A stretch of DNA of 64,000 nucleotides, from the NCBI GenBank assembly GCA_013368375.1, contig JAACJP010000036.1, forward strand, positions 62,001 through 126,000, written 5' to 3'. This document shows, piece after piece, positions 27,904 through 41,020 of this stretch (its first letter is position 1; every line of letters begins with the position of its first letter). This DNA comes from Tricholomella constricta. Its lineage: Eukaryota; Basidiomycota; Agaricomycetes; Agaricales; Lyophyllaceae. The notes below the pieces were generated by a model. The model saw only the letters and a list, made by a program, of their open reading frames with translations, did not search any database and was not told where the DNA came from. The position numbers and the translations under genes were made by a program.

Positions 27904-30012
27904 AGAGAGTCCTCCCAATGGATTTCGTGTGACTAACGCTTTCGGCGACATTTCGCAGGTTGCATCCAAGGACCATACTAACATGACCTTTATATGACCT
28001 TAATGTTTACTATCATGGGATAACGACAGTAAGATGGATTACATTCACAGAGACTCGCTTCTAGAAATATTTCATCACATCGCCGTTCTCATCGTACGCT
28101 CCTGGCTGATTGTGAGATCTACAGTTTAAACTTCCATGCAATGTCGGCATTGGACCGAAAAGGCAGGAAGAAAAACATGTACTACTTTCGCTTAAGGTTC
28201 CGACGACAGGTGGATTCAAAAATTGCAGATGCGGCGATTCTGGACTTTCAGACGGCAGACCCATTTTGAAGTAATTTGCAGCCAGTGGGGTAGCCATACT
28301 GGCTTAAACGATCATAAACATCGGACGTGCGTGCGGACGAGCTCTCATTGTGCCCAAGCCCTAGCTAGGAGTCGAACTCGAGCAAGGACGTCGCCGGGTT
28401 AAAGGCGAGAGGTGAAGGTGTCGTTGAATGACGAGGCCAGTCGCGGTGAAAGTTGAACATGACGAGAGTCGCCTCCAGGGGGAAGGACAGGAGCGCGCTT
28501 GTTATCAACCTGACGAAGGCGAAAGTTTCAAGCGAACGAGGTTGCCCCATTCTAGCTAGCCTGATAATGACCCTGGGGCTCTGGTTGAAACAGTTCACAT
28601 CGACGAAAACGCGGGGAACATTCTCTCTGCCATAGTGAGGAATACCGCCGATTTATCGCATTACACTGTAGACAAATCAGCTCAACGAACTCGAAAGACA
28701 GCTCACCTGCTTTCTCAAATGAGAAATTGCAAGTCAGTGAAAAGTTCAGCAAAAAAAAACGGATACAAGTTGGCCGTTTGTGAGCCAGTCAAGAGGTGCA
28801 CGCGTACAACGATGGAGGATGGGCTCATTTCTGCATTCCTGGTCTAAGAGATGTCTTCAATCAAGAAACGGCCCCGATAGTGGCGGAGACTGCCGAGATA
28901 GGATCAAACAAGGAATTTGCCGAGTGTTCACAGGCTTGATCGACTTTTATCGCCGTCATGCTCTTATCTGAGAATCTAATTCATTATCGAAAAGCTCTCT
29001 CCACCACGATGCTCAGACTCTCCGATAATGTGCGTTTGAACCCCGCTCTTTTCTTTCGGGCGAGCGAAGACGGAACGATGGTCCCACGATGAGTTTTGGG
29101 AGACCGAGTACTAACGGTTCACTGGTTTCTCACAAACTCCTTTCCCATGTCAAGAGCCTTCTTGTTGTTTATTAAGCTTGCTAGCCGCGTATTTCGCGAC
29201 TAAAAGGAGGACTCAGCTCTCACGCGATCCATCCACATGGTGGCTGCGAAGGTGAACCTCGACTTCACGGGAAATCACAGGATGCCCAGGGATGGGCATT
29301 ATCTACCTCTTACGCTGTGTCAAGCCCTCCTGAGACTTATCCGGACACCGACTCTGCCTACCATGGTTCTGCATTGCTGGTGCAATAGCAACGTCCCGCT
29401 TGGAAACCTTATTACATCTTCTTCGTCGAAAAAACACTTTGGCCTGGTGAACATTGATAATTGCGGTGTCAGCAACCAATCTGAAACCTGTCACCCATGC
29501 CCTGCTGCTCTTCGTGGACCCGTCGAAACAGGCGTCGAAACATCGATAACCGTCGTTTGACACCTAGCGACACCGCTCTGCACGGAAATCATGACCCTGC
29601 GAACTTTTTTGTGCTCTTCCCCCGGAGACCACTTTCTCCACTTTAACTATTCATCGACCCCGGATCACGTCTGCGACCCCGACCCTGCTGAACGGGATCA
29701 ATTTTCCGCGCCTCGTGGACTTTCCAGAAAGGCTGACACACCAGCACCGTTGTTTTGACTGTACAAATTTGGTGCATTCATTCCCTTGCTAAAAATCGTT
29801 TCGCGGCCTTTGATCTCCTACACTCGCAAATGTGAACGGTACGAGCTACCAGCCGCAGATGCCGAAACACTCCTGGCTCCAAAAGTTTCATCAGCAACTA
29901 TTTCTCCAATTGGCAATGTCGGCACGTCCTGTCCGAACCGTTATATTACACGCTGCCCATTCTAGATCAGCTTCTATCCTTGCTTTCCCTCTCCGTTTTC
30001 TCTTTTCTCACC
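27904..30012. other. Intergenic region; no gene supported
   Basis: 2.1 kb. Open frames on both strands are under 110 codons and have no motif or plausible splicing partner. No LTR, TIR or RNA gene was recognised. Confidence 0.5.
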
Positions 30013-31383
30013 ATGTCGCGTTCCACATTTCTCGTTGCAGCGCTTCCGCTTTTCGCCGCCACCCTCGCTTTTGCGCAGTTCGTGCCCTTGGTGGATAAAC
30101 GTTACAAATACCCTGACGAGATTGTGAGTGTTCCCGAAATATCCGCAGACATGGCTTTTAACAAAGAGTCCTTCTATTCAAGCCTTATAAAGCCGATACC
30201 GATTTTCTCGCGCGAGGTGGACAGACTGGGTACAATCGGTGCAATTCGACCACCGAGGGCCAGAACTCGTTGTGCCAAACCGCCTTCACGAATTCCATCG
30301 ATGGTATACATCTTTCTGTTTCCATCCTTCTACTCCGCGTCCTGACTGTAAACTGCTAGACTTCTGCCTCTGGGCACCCATTAATCCTAACTCCGTTGTC
30401 GGCGACGTAGAGGGCGAGATGGTCGCATGGTGTACGAAACCTGGTCATGGTGCACGTACAATCCCGGCCGGAACGCTTACTGGCGTCCAGTTCATGAAGA
30501 CCCCAGATTATGTTCAAGTGGTTGGGTTCCTCGATCAGACCAAGATCAACCTCGCGGCGGGTGATTTCGGAGGAGAGATGGACCCGCACGGCGCCGATCT
30601 CGTACGTCGTGTTTATCGCCATCTAGAATAGCGCTAATCGCTGACCTGGTTAATGCGTGAAGCGTGGTAATCCTCTCGGAGGCTTGTTATATTCCAACGC
30701 CTTTGGCACCGACAAGAACAATTTCAAGCAAGTAATCGAGTGGCATAAGTGAGTTCTTCTGGCCTACTCTATCGAAATTCCCTCTAAACGCAACCCAACT
30801 GCTTCTCCTTAGCTTCATCGGCGGCAATGCTTTCTGCTTCAAGGCCTGCGACCCCGCCGGACCCAACGCCGCACATTTCTGCGAGCACATCTTCGACCGC
30901 ATCGGGTGCGCCTACAACGCACCCAACAATGCACAAAACGGCGTCTTTGAATCCTGCCTCGGCGAAAACCAGGACTTCCCCGGTGTGTACGTCACGAACG
31001 GCGTCACCCAAACATACCAGCAGCCACCCGAGAGCCTTGGGCCTATCACTAGCATTCCATACACCGCCCGCGTCCCCGCGAGCTCCAGCTGCTCGCAGTT
31101 TAAGAGCGAGGAGCTATTTGCGGCGGCCGCCACTGTCACTCCCCCGGCACCCACATCGTCCAGTATTACCACGCCAGGAACGCAAACGCAGACCACACAG
31201 ACTGGTTCCGCAACGACAAAACCAGGATCGAACCCTACTTCTGTTCCCCAAACCACCTCTGGTTCGACGTCATCCTCTACTGGACCACCGCCCAGCCAAA
31301 CCAGCAATGATGCCAGCACATTGGCAATCTCTGGAGCTGCCTCAATCCTTGGAGCGATTTTTGCCGGTTTATTTTTGTCTTAG
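30013..31383 (+). CDS. Secreted, GPI-anchored glycoprotein, 'macrofage activating glycoprotein' family, paralogue A
   Basis: Exons 30013-30123, 30183-30303, 30360-30601, 30663-30748 and 30813-31383; 376 residues. A signal peptide (ends near LAFAQF) is followed by a Cys-rich ectodomain with family blocks DFCLWAPINPNSVVGD, GEMVAWCTKPGHG, GVQFMKTPDYVQVVGF and GGEMDPHGADL. Then comes FCFKACDPAGPNAAHFCEH, a Ser/Thr-rich stalk, and a C-terminal hydrophobic tail (ISGAASILGAIFAGLFLS) typical of GPI attachment. Basidiomycete genomes commonly label this family 'macrofage activating glycoprotein'; its molecular role in the fungus is not established, and a cell-wall or surface function is inference. Exon phases match paralogues B and C, and exon 3 is 242 nt in all three. 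Confidence 0.88.
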
Positions 31384-31959
31384 TGTCATTGCACGATTTT
31401 TCATATTTGGACTCTTTAAATCTCGTATCTCAAACATTTGGAGATGCTACGATCTGCTGTCGTTACGGTACTTTGTGTCGTTTGGAAGGATAATATGTTG
31501 TGTTACATTCACTCTGCCTTAAGGTGCACTCGATCTAAGATAGCACGGAAGGCAAAGGCATCAATAGCCTCCGGGTTATCCAGAATCACGGCACCGCCGA
31601 TCGATTACAAACCAAAGAAGCGAGACGCCATCGAGTAGCCGTTGAAAGCAGTGTAACCAACGCGCCTGTCGAGGCGCTGCCCCCTGAATTTTCCATCTCC
31701 TGGTCGGCGAAAATAAGGACTGAAGACAACGACAGTTTGTCGGAACCTTTGGGCTGTCATGCACGATTACCAGTTTGAGCTCCGTCCAAGGTACTTATGA
31801 AACCACATGAAGGGGAAAAAAAAGCATACAACCTCAAGCTTCAAACAACATAATAACTAGAGTACTACAATGCATACCCAAGACGGACCCAAGCCACCCA
31901 GGAATCAGTGAGCACACCATTCTCCAAAAGCCAAAGGGCCAAAAGCGAAATGCACTCAC

Positions 31960-32694
31960 ATAGCTCTGCCTGTTTCTCCTGACCCACAGACACGTCGCCG
32001 CCATAGTCAACACACACAGCCCAAACTCCGTCCACCCCAGTGCTTCCACAGTTAAAGATTGCCGGCATCTGCTTCGGGCTGTGTCGGAGCGAGTGGCGAA
32101 TGGGGAGAGTATCCGACTGACCTCGATATGGTGGCTCGTCCCGCACAGTTCCCGCCCGTCCTCGTGTTGTGCATCACGCCTGCGGCGGTTCCCTGCCAGC
32201 ATGTGTGTGTGAACGAAGCGTATCCTTTATTTTGCGATTCCCGGGAAGTGAAAACGAAAAGGGAAAAAGAAAAGGAAGAGAAGAAAGAGGAAGAACAGCG
32301 ACTCACCCACAGCACGCTAGTTATGAGAAGCCACACCACGGAGCTCGCGATGCTGGCTAGGAGGTGGCTGGCGCCTTCTACGAACCACAGGAGATATGCT
32401 GTCGAGAAGAGCACCGTCCACGCCGCGTTGAAGAGGAACAGGATCAAGCTAAAGAATAGCGTCAAAGTCGTCCTGGGAGGGAAGGCCGGCGTCGACTTAC
32501 AGCGCATGGTAACGCGAGCTGGGCCAGGTATTGTGCTCGTTCCCGGCACTGACCAGGAACGCGGTGAGCCCGAGCTCCGCGAGGGCAGAGCAGGCCATGA
32601 CGGTGAAGAGGGCGGGGTGGTACGCGGCTCTGGTTCTGGTGGTGGCAGAGGCGTTCTGCTTTTGCTCAGCGTGTGCTTTCGGTATGTCGGCCAT
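31960..32694 (-). CDS. MARVEL-like four-span membrane protein (3' end unresolved)
   Basis: Exons 32694-32501, 32472-32307, 32192-32122 and 32068-31960 join in phase with GT-AG introns. Four hydrophobic spans are seen: MACSALAELGLTAFLV, LFFSLILFLFNAAWTVLF, ASIASSVVWLLITSVLW and FGLCVLTMAATCLWV. An exposed loop between spans 3 and 4 has Cys (GGNCAGRATISRCRQS). That layout and the motif ALGWTEFG fit fungal MARVEL-type proteins, which act in membrane domains and trafficking. Start at MADIPKAHAEQ; an ATG three codons upstream (32703) is possible. After QSY a donor GTGAGT occurs and the last short exon is not clear (reading on gives a stop near 31834), so the C-terminus is open. Confidence 0.65.
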
Positions 32695-32703
32695 GCGGCG
32701 ATC

Positions 32704-33791
32704 CATTACGGGGCTCCTGGTATGTCGACGACGCGGTCTGAGCAGGAGGTTGAGCTCGGATGAGTCGATGGTGGTCCGTTCTGGTTCTGGGGGCATGGCA
32801 GCAGCTTGGCCAGAAATACTGGGCCCCCAGGCGGCGGTGGGGCACGGCACGGCCGCCTGCGTGAACGTGGAAGGTGGCAATCATGAAACTTGCTCTGAAC
32901 GCGAAGCCGCATCGCCTGCTTCATTAAAACTCGCACACGCGGATTCCACGAGGTGCAATCGGTCTAAGGCGAGCAAGAGCGGAGCGGGGCAAGGCGATCA
33001 GGGTAACCGGTGTTGATACGCGTACATGGTTGTCAGGATCGCATGCACACCCGTGCAGTCTGCGAGCCTGCGAGGATCTAAACATCAATGAGAATATGCT
33101 AAAGCAAAGTGGTCAATGAGTTCTCTGCAGCTGATCAGAACAAATTTGGTCGTCTGACACCACCTATCCACACCACCTTACATTACCACTACCTGGCATC
33201 CGCCCTGCCCCTTAGCTCTATAGCGTAGCTTGTCCGGCAGCAAAAACAGAAATCATCATCATCATCAGAACAAATTTGGGATGTAAGTAATTTGACACCG
33301 GTAGGGTGCGCAAGACCTTTGAGTCCGATTTGAGTCGGAGCTTCGTTGTCCTCGGCGCCGGCGGATGGATGGATGGATTGAGTCGTCTCACGCTCCGACA
33401 ACGTCTCCACGGTGAAGGACAGTCACAATGTCAGGAACTTCCCCAGCCGACCTTGCGTGTGTCGCTCCACTTCAAGTACTTAATGGTAACTTTGCATCTT
33501 TCTCCATGTTGAAGGTTTACATTTGACATCATCTGTTTTCAAAGTTTGTGTGGGGCAGCCTTGCGATCAAGCATGTGTATTCACTGGAATAAAACATTGC
33601 GTTGGAGCGACACACGCGAAGACGGCTGGTTCGGAGCCTGATTATACCTCCGACAACTGATGCTAGCTGCCAATCTGGTGATTTGGGTTTCTATACAATT
33701 TCCAGACAATCAAGAGGTGTTCCGACGACCTTCCGATGGGGCCCATTTAAGCCGCCAACCGCAGCCTTTCAAAGCAACTTGAAAGCAGACC
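32704..33791. other. Intergenic region; no gene supported
   Basis: Contains a short CATCAT microrepeat near 33253-33267 and otherwise no recognised element. Confidence 0.5.
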
Positions 33792-35041
33792 ATGATGGCG
33801 CTCTCATTGTCCATCCCTGAGGATATCATCTCCACCATACTAGACGAGCTCTCTTCCGATATTGTCAGCCTCGAACAGTGTTCCCTGGTTTCCCGATCTT
33901 TCCTCCCGCTCAGCCAAAAACACTTATTCTCCTCCATCTGCCTCGACCATTCGACACGAATTCGTGGATTTTATCGTTTGATCACCAACAACGCAGCGTT
34001 CGCATCCTACATCCGCAGGGTCGAAATCATCAATTTTGATGACCCCGGCGGTCGCGACTGGGTGATGTTCGAGCATACATTGGTACCCCTCCTTCAGACA
34101 TTGCATAACCTACATGCCTTTACCCTCCGCAACCGTTTTGGGCCTCCCCTACCATGGAACACACTCCCTGCAAACTTGAGATCCGCAATCCTCGATCTAT
34201 CAGTCCCTTCCATCACTCTCGAATATGTTGTAGATGTCCCCATGGGCCATTTTGCGCGACTCGTACGCCTGAAGAGCCTGAAGCTCGTTGAAGTGGAGTC
34301 GGATCTTGGGCACCCTCTTGATTGGGTACCTCTGGGTGCATCTCTTCCTTCACCACAGCCCGTGGGGTATTTGGAGTCACTCAAAATCGTAAATTCTCCA
34401 ATGTGTGGGAGGCACCTCGTCACCACACTGACAGATCCGCGTTCCTCTTTGAAGCTGTCACGCCTCAAAGATCTTGAGGTGTGGGGGGACAATGGCTTCA
34501 CAGGCACTATCATGAAGGCGGCAGGGAAATCGCTACAGCGCGTCGAATGGTATGGTCTCGGCAAAGAGAAAGATTGTGCGTGCTACTTCTCCCAAACAAA
34601 CTGACACTCACTGGCTATATTGCACTTCCAGATCACCTAGATCCTAGCAGATTCCCCTCCTCATTCAGCGAGCTGCGAGCCCTGTGTTCCTTAAAAATCA
34701 CCACCGAATTCGCGCATGGAGATGTGGACGACCCACTGCTACTTCTCGCGCAAGCACTCACTGGGGCGACCCCCGGAGACACCTGTGCGCTCCAGGATCT
34801 CAACATTTTTATTTCATTCGGTTGGACACCACATCGCGACGTAAGAGCCATCGACGAGTACGTGTTTTGGCCAGCTCTTGATAAAGCCCTGACAAGACCG
34901 GGGGTGTACATGGAACTCAAGAGGGTAGGGATAGGCCTGATGGTCAGAGGTGGCAGGGAGACTTTCGCTGGGTTGTCCAAGCGGCGCATGCCGATGCTGC
35001 TGGAAAGGGGTGTATTACGCATGATGTTCGATAATGATTGA
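33792..35041 (+). CDS. F-box protein
   Basis: Exons 33792-34575 and 34632-35041 (56-nt GTGCGT...CCAG intron, phase 1) give 397 residues. The N-terminal F-box-like segment LSIPEDIISTILDELSSD, followed by LVSRSFLPLSQKHLF (residues 5-45), fits the basidiomycete F-box consensus. The rest is Leu-rich without clear LRR repeats, as in the many lineage-specific F-box proteins of mushrooms. Such proteins bind Skp1 through the F-box and select targets for ubiquitination; the target here is unknown. The ATG is doubled (MM), and the first was taken. Confidence 0.82.
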
Positions 35042-35573
35042 GCAAACCGGCTGGGAAAGCGTGGACTTGATGCCAGATGCTTCATATGTCTTGCCATCAT
35101 CCATATTTCCCCGCACGTCCTATCCCCGTCTCTTTTGATCGCAGTACTTGGTTATGATCAAAGCCGGTCTTCAATTCAATTAAGTCTGTTCTCGAAGTGT
35201 TCGACTTGTCTTTGCAAATCTTCCTCCCTTATTTGTTGGCTTATCCGACTCTACTATCGTCCCTCTTATTTTTAATACACCGAGTGTATACATCCTGGCT
35301 CTATCTATAGACATATAGTAAGTGTTAGATAGCAACAAATAAAAATGGTTTACAGTTGGATTGATTTGTTGGAATTGACTTTGTAGAATGAGCATTGTAG
35401 TAGAAGTGCAAGCGAACCGAAGTGGTACTCGAAAGAAATGACATGATAGGACGCGTCGCGTCGACATTTTCGGTTCACTTAACCGTTACATAACAACGCG
35501 TCTTTCCTATGAGACCTTTGACATCACTCTACGCTCATTCAATACCATATTTGAATGATAAATGATATACAAT
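35042..35573. other. Convergent intergenic region between F-box and esterase genes
   Basis: AT-richer 530 bp between two gene ends. It probably holds both 3' untranslated regions. No further feature seen. Confidence 0.5.
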
Positions 35574-37584
35574 CTAGACCTGGCAGCTGAACTTCTTCCC
35601 GTCCCAGACACTCTTCTGAGGGAACCGACAGTGTGATCTTTGTGTCCCATCAGCCCCCGTTCCAACGATCGTATCGGGCGCAACTCCCTTCTCGACCCAA
35701 TCAACCAGGGCAAGCAAAATATTGCTCTCCGTCGCGTTGACGGCGTTGGACCCAATGCCGTACTGCCCAAACGACGCGGCGCCCGGTCCGCCAATGCAAT
35801 GCGACATGCCAGGGGCAAGGAATAGGCGGTAGAATGAGTCCAGGTTTCGTATACCCATAGTCTCGGAGACCATGTTGTAATAGCGCTTGGAGATTCCTGA
35901 CGCAATGACCTAAAGGACAGGCGCTTTCAGTATCTCGCCCGTAAAATTGTTAGCCACATGTAGCTACCGGATCTGCGCGACCGTGGTAGGTGATGAACTT
36001 GCCGCCACGCTCCTTGAAAGCAGACAGATCCCCGTCGAACGTGGCGATGCCGCCGGGGTTGAGTTTGTCAGCGAGTGCGATAGTGCTCAAGTTGAAAATG
36101 CTGAAATCGAAGTTTGGGTCATTCAACACTACGAACCTGTACCAAGTCTGAGGTGGAGGTCCTCGTGTTTTAGGCCTAAATGCTCAAAGGACAGATGATG
36201 AGGAACTGACGTCTGCAATACCGAAAATTGCTCCACGGAAGATGGTTAGCCAACTTTCAGCAACTATTGTCCCTGGATCGTAGCGTGGGTACATGAAAGC
36301 CTGTCGTCGATTAGGCTCACTGGGTTGCGGTCCCACAAGTTAACAGGACCACAGTGTATTCTCAGGAACGCGAGGGGATACAGGACGGGGTTACGGTACG
36401 ATGATCTATACTAGATTAAGGTTCAGTGTCCATATATGGTACGTGTCAGTTAATGTGATAAGGTTCGAAGGTCACGTGAAGATTAAGAGTCCGCGCGCGT
36501 AAGGCTGGGGCGCCAGGCTTACAGTACACCAGTTCCTTGTTTAGCCCCAGAAGAGGTTGGTATATCTTCTCCAACGCTGCAACTTGGGCCTTGGTGAGAC
36601 AATCGGTAGCCTTGTTCTTGGGGTGACACAGGAGGACTGACGGCTTAAAGTGGCAGTCATCGGGTTCAGTGATGATCCCGTCCTCCACGCCATCGAGTGT
36701 GTCGCACTGTTTCATGATTTCGGCGGCGACAACGTTCCAGAGATCCAGAGAAATGAAACTCGGGCTTGTCGTCGGATTCGGGGCACCAATGTAGCGACCG
36801 AGCATCGCCTCCCAGCCCAGCAAGTGGTTAAAGTCCGTTGCAGGAGCTCCTGCTAAAATGCCGTCGAAGTCTTCTGGGAACCTTAGCGCAGCCTGTGTAC
36901 CCTGACGTCCACCGGTGGAGCAGCCGAGGTAGTAAGACTTGCTGTGTGACCGCCCGTAATAGGCCTCGACGATCTGCTTGCCAATAACAGCCTCGACATG
37001 GATAGCGCGGAAAGCAAAGTCGTTGATGACTTCGGGCTCGGCGAATGATGGATCGTCATTGCCGTCGTGACCATTATCGGAGCCAACGGCCGCAAAATGG
37101 AGTGACGAGCCATAGTCAATCATGTCATAGTCGATACCTATCATAGACGTAGGCGTCAGTTGATTCGGGCACAAAAGTTAGTAAACTGCGAATGACGCGA
37201 CGCACAGCCGTTTAGACCCCCATTCCCAACACCAAGGAAGCGCCCGTACCATTCATCAGGTAGCCACGCTTCTGCGTGCACCCTCGAGGTGCTAGTAGTA
37301 TTCACGATGAATTGGACGCGACAGATGGACGCCGTGACTGGCGTGGAGGATTGGCACGATCCCGGCGTGCTGACGGTTGAGCCACCAGCGACGTGCGTGG
37401 CTGAAGTGATGATAGTATTCTCCAGGCGAAGGGTAGTCTGGAGAGCTGCGCAGGCGCCAGGACGTGAATCCTGAGTTACAGCTGGAATATAACTGACCGA
37501 TGAAAGTAGTAAAGGAAGGAGACAGTGGCGGGGTGCTACAGCACACTTTATCAAGCTAACAACTGGGTCAGGTATCCAATCCAT
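35574..37584 (-). pseudogene. Tannase/feruloyl esterase gene disrupted by a solo LTR
   Basis: Exons on the minus strand: 37584-37206, 37137-36211 (with the solo LTR 36294-36523 inside), 36147-35968 and 35909-35574. Without the LTR and one TSD copy the coding length is 1587 nt (528 residues), in phase throughout. A hydrophobic N-terminus (LLPLLLSSVSYIPAV) suggests secretion. Family marks are GNGGLNGC, DYGSSLHFAAVGSDNGHDG, the nucleophile motif CSTGGRQG, DFDGILAGAPATDF, FVVLNDPNFDF, FITYHGRADP and MSHCIGGPG, the last holding the expected catalytic His. These enzymes cleave ester links of phenolic acids in plant material. The LTR adds 235 bp between ELVY and PRYDPGT, shifting the frame and bringing stops, so the copy should be inactive unless the LTR is spliced out. 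No other lesion was found, so the break is recent. Confidence 0.9.
36294..36523 (-). repeat. Solo LTR of the gypsy-3 family
   Basis: 230 bp, TG...CA on the minus strand, flanked by GTACA at 36289-36293 and 36524-36528 (TSD TGTAC on the gene's strand). It matches the LTR at 13383-13612 along its whole length, with scattered substitutions. It is the usual product of recombination between the two LTRs of a full insertion. Confidence 0.92.
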
Positions 37585-38254
37585 GGTATATGGCGTTGCG
37601 GCAATATTGGGGACGTCTGATGAATTTATGTTGCTCACATCTCGGCCATCCCCTCAGACTCTCCCGACTATGACGGACAGAAGCTGTCAAGGATAAGTGA
37701 TGGATTACGTCATGGGATCAGTGCTTGCCCAGGATGGGACATCGTACGCGCGGGTCTGAGATGGTTGGCAGGAAGGTATGATTTGGGATATCGTCATCAT
37801 ATTTTAAGTCTAGCGAAGATCTGTTGCGAGGTGCTTCGTAGAGAAACCAACGGAAGGATGCGCACTGAATGAGTGGTTTACTGACAGTGCTCATTCTGGT
37901 AGGAGAATGATATTCTGGAAGACTCTTCTGAGCACTCCGAAATGAGAGATAAGAAACACGCACAATATGACAGTGTATATTATATTGAATATAGCGATTC
38001 AGGACTTTCATCAATCCCACAAAAGCGCTCTATGAGCTAGGAAACAAGTGGAGAAGAGCCCCGGCGGTATCATAAATCAATCGAAATGCAGAAGCGGTGA
38101 CCATGACGAGAGAAGGCAAACACCTAATCATGATCAATATCGTGGTGCGACTCCAGTAACACTGTCGCGACGACACAGAGTTCAAGAAGCCCAGCTTGCA
38201 GAACATCTGGCATAATGTCTAACACGAAAATGCCATCCTTCTCTGTGGTTCGCG
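37585..38254. other. Intergenic region upstream of the esterase; no gene supported
   Basis: 670 bp between the esterase start and the stop of the next minus-strand gene. It should include the esterase promoter. No clear TATA box was identified. Confidence 0.5.
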
Positions 38255-38880
38255 CTATCGGCTCGTCAGATGACGAACTCCTCGAGTAGAGCTACTCGAG
38301 TAACAATGAACATCTGGAATTTTCGAATGACGAAAGGGATATCTCACAGAGATAACGCTCTCACGCGAAACCCAGAAATAGCGGACCCCACGGACCTCCA
38401 TGGTTCGATAGCTGAAATCGTTCATCAAGTTGAGGAGGCAGCAGAGGAGTATATAAAGACAATTACGCACGTTCCATTTGGTGAGAGGCGGAGCCATTGT
38501 CGCGTCTTCTGCCGTGTAACCATTTCACTGATCTCAACGAACGCAGGCTGCTTCCATCCAATAGCTGCAACATTCCTTTCGTTCATATCCTGAATGACGG
38601 TAAAACCAGGCGTCGAAGGATTGGTGAGAATGTTGTAGTATGTCGCGAACCGTGGGCCGAATACGGTGCAATTCGTGATATCAGGGCTGAGGCCCATGAA
38701 CGAGAATGTGACGTAGCTCGGGCGGTGAAGGGAGGGAAGGCGCGTTGGATATGGTGCTTGCAGCGGTAACGATGATGGAGGGGCCTCAAAAGACGTGGAT
38801 TTGTTACAAATGGACAATGAGCCCGGAATCGAATTTGAACTACGTGCCAGTGCGTGAAGGTAGGGGTAAGCATTGGACAT
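38255..38880 (-). CDS. DUF6593-like small protein
   Basis: Exon 1 38880-38471 and exon 2 38411-38255, phase 2 intron with GTGCGT...TCAG; 188 residues. The sequence MSNAYPYLHALA leads to a Pro/Ser-rich linker and then a domain with the marks YVTFSFMGLSPDITNCTV, FGPRFATYYNILT, FTVIQDMNERNVAAIGWKQ and, in exon 2, YRTMEVRGVRYFWVSRES. That pattern matches the DUF6593 family that is abundant in mushroom genomes; no function is known. A TATATATA-like stretch near 38996-39002 could serve as its promoter. The end (SSSSTRGVRHLTSR) is poorly conserved in appearance. Confidence 0.7.
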
Positions 38881-39654
38881 GATGGTAGCGGATAGCCGGA
38901 AATCAGAAAATTGCTGGGGATTTTCTAAGGATGAATGGTTGAAAGGCGACGACGCTAATCGGACTGCTTTTGACAAATAATAAACCGCTGCCGTTATATA
39001 TACCTCGAATCCAAAGGGCGATAGAACGTACTGCCACCTTTCGGATGCGGGGGACCTGAAGTCCCGATTGACGCCAAGGAACACCCGTCATGATGGCCGT
39101 TTTTGTCAGGTTCTCGCAGAAGGGCCGAGATTGATGGCCCAAAGTTGTTGCTGGGATAGGAACCTACAGTGACAGTTTTTGGAGAGATTTCTACTTGATC
39201 CTTCAAACGTAGTCAGATCCGCGTCGTAGATCACCTGGAAGGGACGAGGACGAGAGCTTGGCAATGTCGAATTTGCACGCCTATTGGTCACTGTTGTAGA
39301 TATCCACCGAGGACATAGCTCGCGTCCGAGGGGTCAAGAGGTTTGGGGAATAGTCGAACGGTGAATCACGGTGAACAAAACGTTCTGTGATAGGTCAATT
39401 GTCGGCATCTATCCCACATCTGACAGCTGCTAATCGGTAAGTAGAACCGTGGCGGGGAAAACTCCTCATAAAAATTTCAGCGCAGGCAAATGCTAAGGCA
39501 AAAAGGACCGCGTCGGGAGTTTAAACTGGTGGTTCATCAAGTAAAGTATGCAAGCGAGGCAGTGGAGTGGTCACCTGTTCAAAGGGTACAGCATGGGTTT
39601 GGCATGGGTCCATAATACTCTCATGCATTCCGTGAACCCTGGCTACCGCAGTAA

Positions 39655-41020
39655 CGGAGGTTGACGTCGCTAAGTGTATCGGCGACGATTCGGCGTCGCA
39701 TTCCCGAACTATTTTCGCCCAAGAGGCACTTGTCTGTCTGTCTCCATCCTACCACCTATGATCATTTCGAGCTTTTGTAGTCTTTGCGTCATGTATTGAG
39801 ATGCGAACGCGCGGTTTTCAGCGGCAAGAAAAGGGAAATCGCCAGTAGGCCAGCGCTGTCTGCTCGACCTGGCGCGGTTTCGAGCTGTGAAGATGGAACT
39901 ATCAAAGGTTACCATAGGTCCAAGCTAGGGAGAAAATTCAGAGACAGGACGCCCTGAACAAATCGGTTTGAAAGTGCGAACTAGATTGGATGTACCATCA
40001 CATTACATGCTGCGCGGTGGCCGATATAATTCCCGTACATATGAGTGTTCGAACGTTCAAGCTCGAGTCTGATGCTGGTCCGGGCAAAGCTCAACCCGAA
40101 TTTTGTTGACTGGATGGACGAGATGATCATGGCCGAGTGACTCGGAGCCTTTGAATTGCCGGTGCTACATAAACACCGGTTGGCTTGCTCGAAACTGCCA
40201 CGATGACTTCGAATTGCAGCCATTAGTCAAACATAAATTCTCCTCTCCAACCTCACTAATTATATGCCTCCGCATAACCTCGGCTCAAAATACAGAGCAA
40301 ACACCTAGGCTGATTGCTCGCTTAGGCGAAAATATCCTGCTTACCACACTTTGACTGTCGGCTTCGCTCTCGACGGCACCTGTGACTCCTCCTTAGGCCT
40401 CTTGTCTATAACAAGCAGCCTCACAGGCTCAAACTCTCCTCCAAGGAGCTTGCCCTCATGCCTCATGGCACGCAGGGCACAGGGACCACCATTCGCAGAT
40501 AACCGGGACTCCGCGTCTTCTGACGCGCCCCTCCACTGTCCCACCCCGATCGGCTCGAGGCAAGTACACTTCCAAATGCAGTGAGACGAGACTATCAGAC
40601 AACGCGTATCACCTATAGGGGTCACGACCCATGTTCCACCGGGTCCTCTTCGTTCAAGTTCGCCACCCACTCATCATTATAATGGTGCCCCTTTCATTTG
40701 CATTTCATGACAGGAAACGAACTACGCAAATGGTAACATATTTAGGCATGTCCCCAATTGTGACTTTGACGTCGCTCCACCGCCCGCATTGTATCGTATT
40801 CCCTGGTTCTGCCTGGTTCGATTCGATGTCACTGCGACATTATGTGGCATGTGTCCAGGTGAGGCTTTCAAGCCTTCTGCGTTTCGTCTCTTCTGCACCA
40901 CTTCCCCTGATCCACGATGTGGCCACATCAACCCCCCTCCTGAGCTTGCCCTAACAATACTATGCTGCTACCTGCCAACCCCACGCTCACTCGCTCGCCT
41001 GCATGCACATCTATGTTTTC
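39655..41020 (+). repeat. Left arm of a long inverted repeat
   Basis: About 1.36 kb that recurs in reverse orientation at 49680-50641 plus 59483-60030. Clear matching blocks are at 39655-39850, 40050-40135, 40175-40250, 40350-40640 and 40640-41000. The arms have diverged by substitutions and small indels. No coding region or transposon terminus is evident. Boundaries are approximate. Confidence 0.75.
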
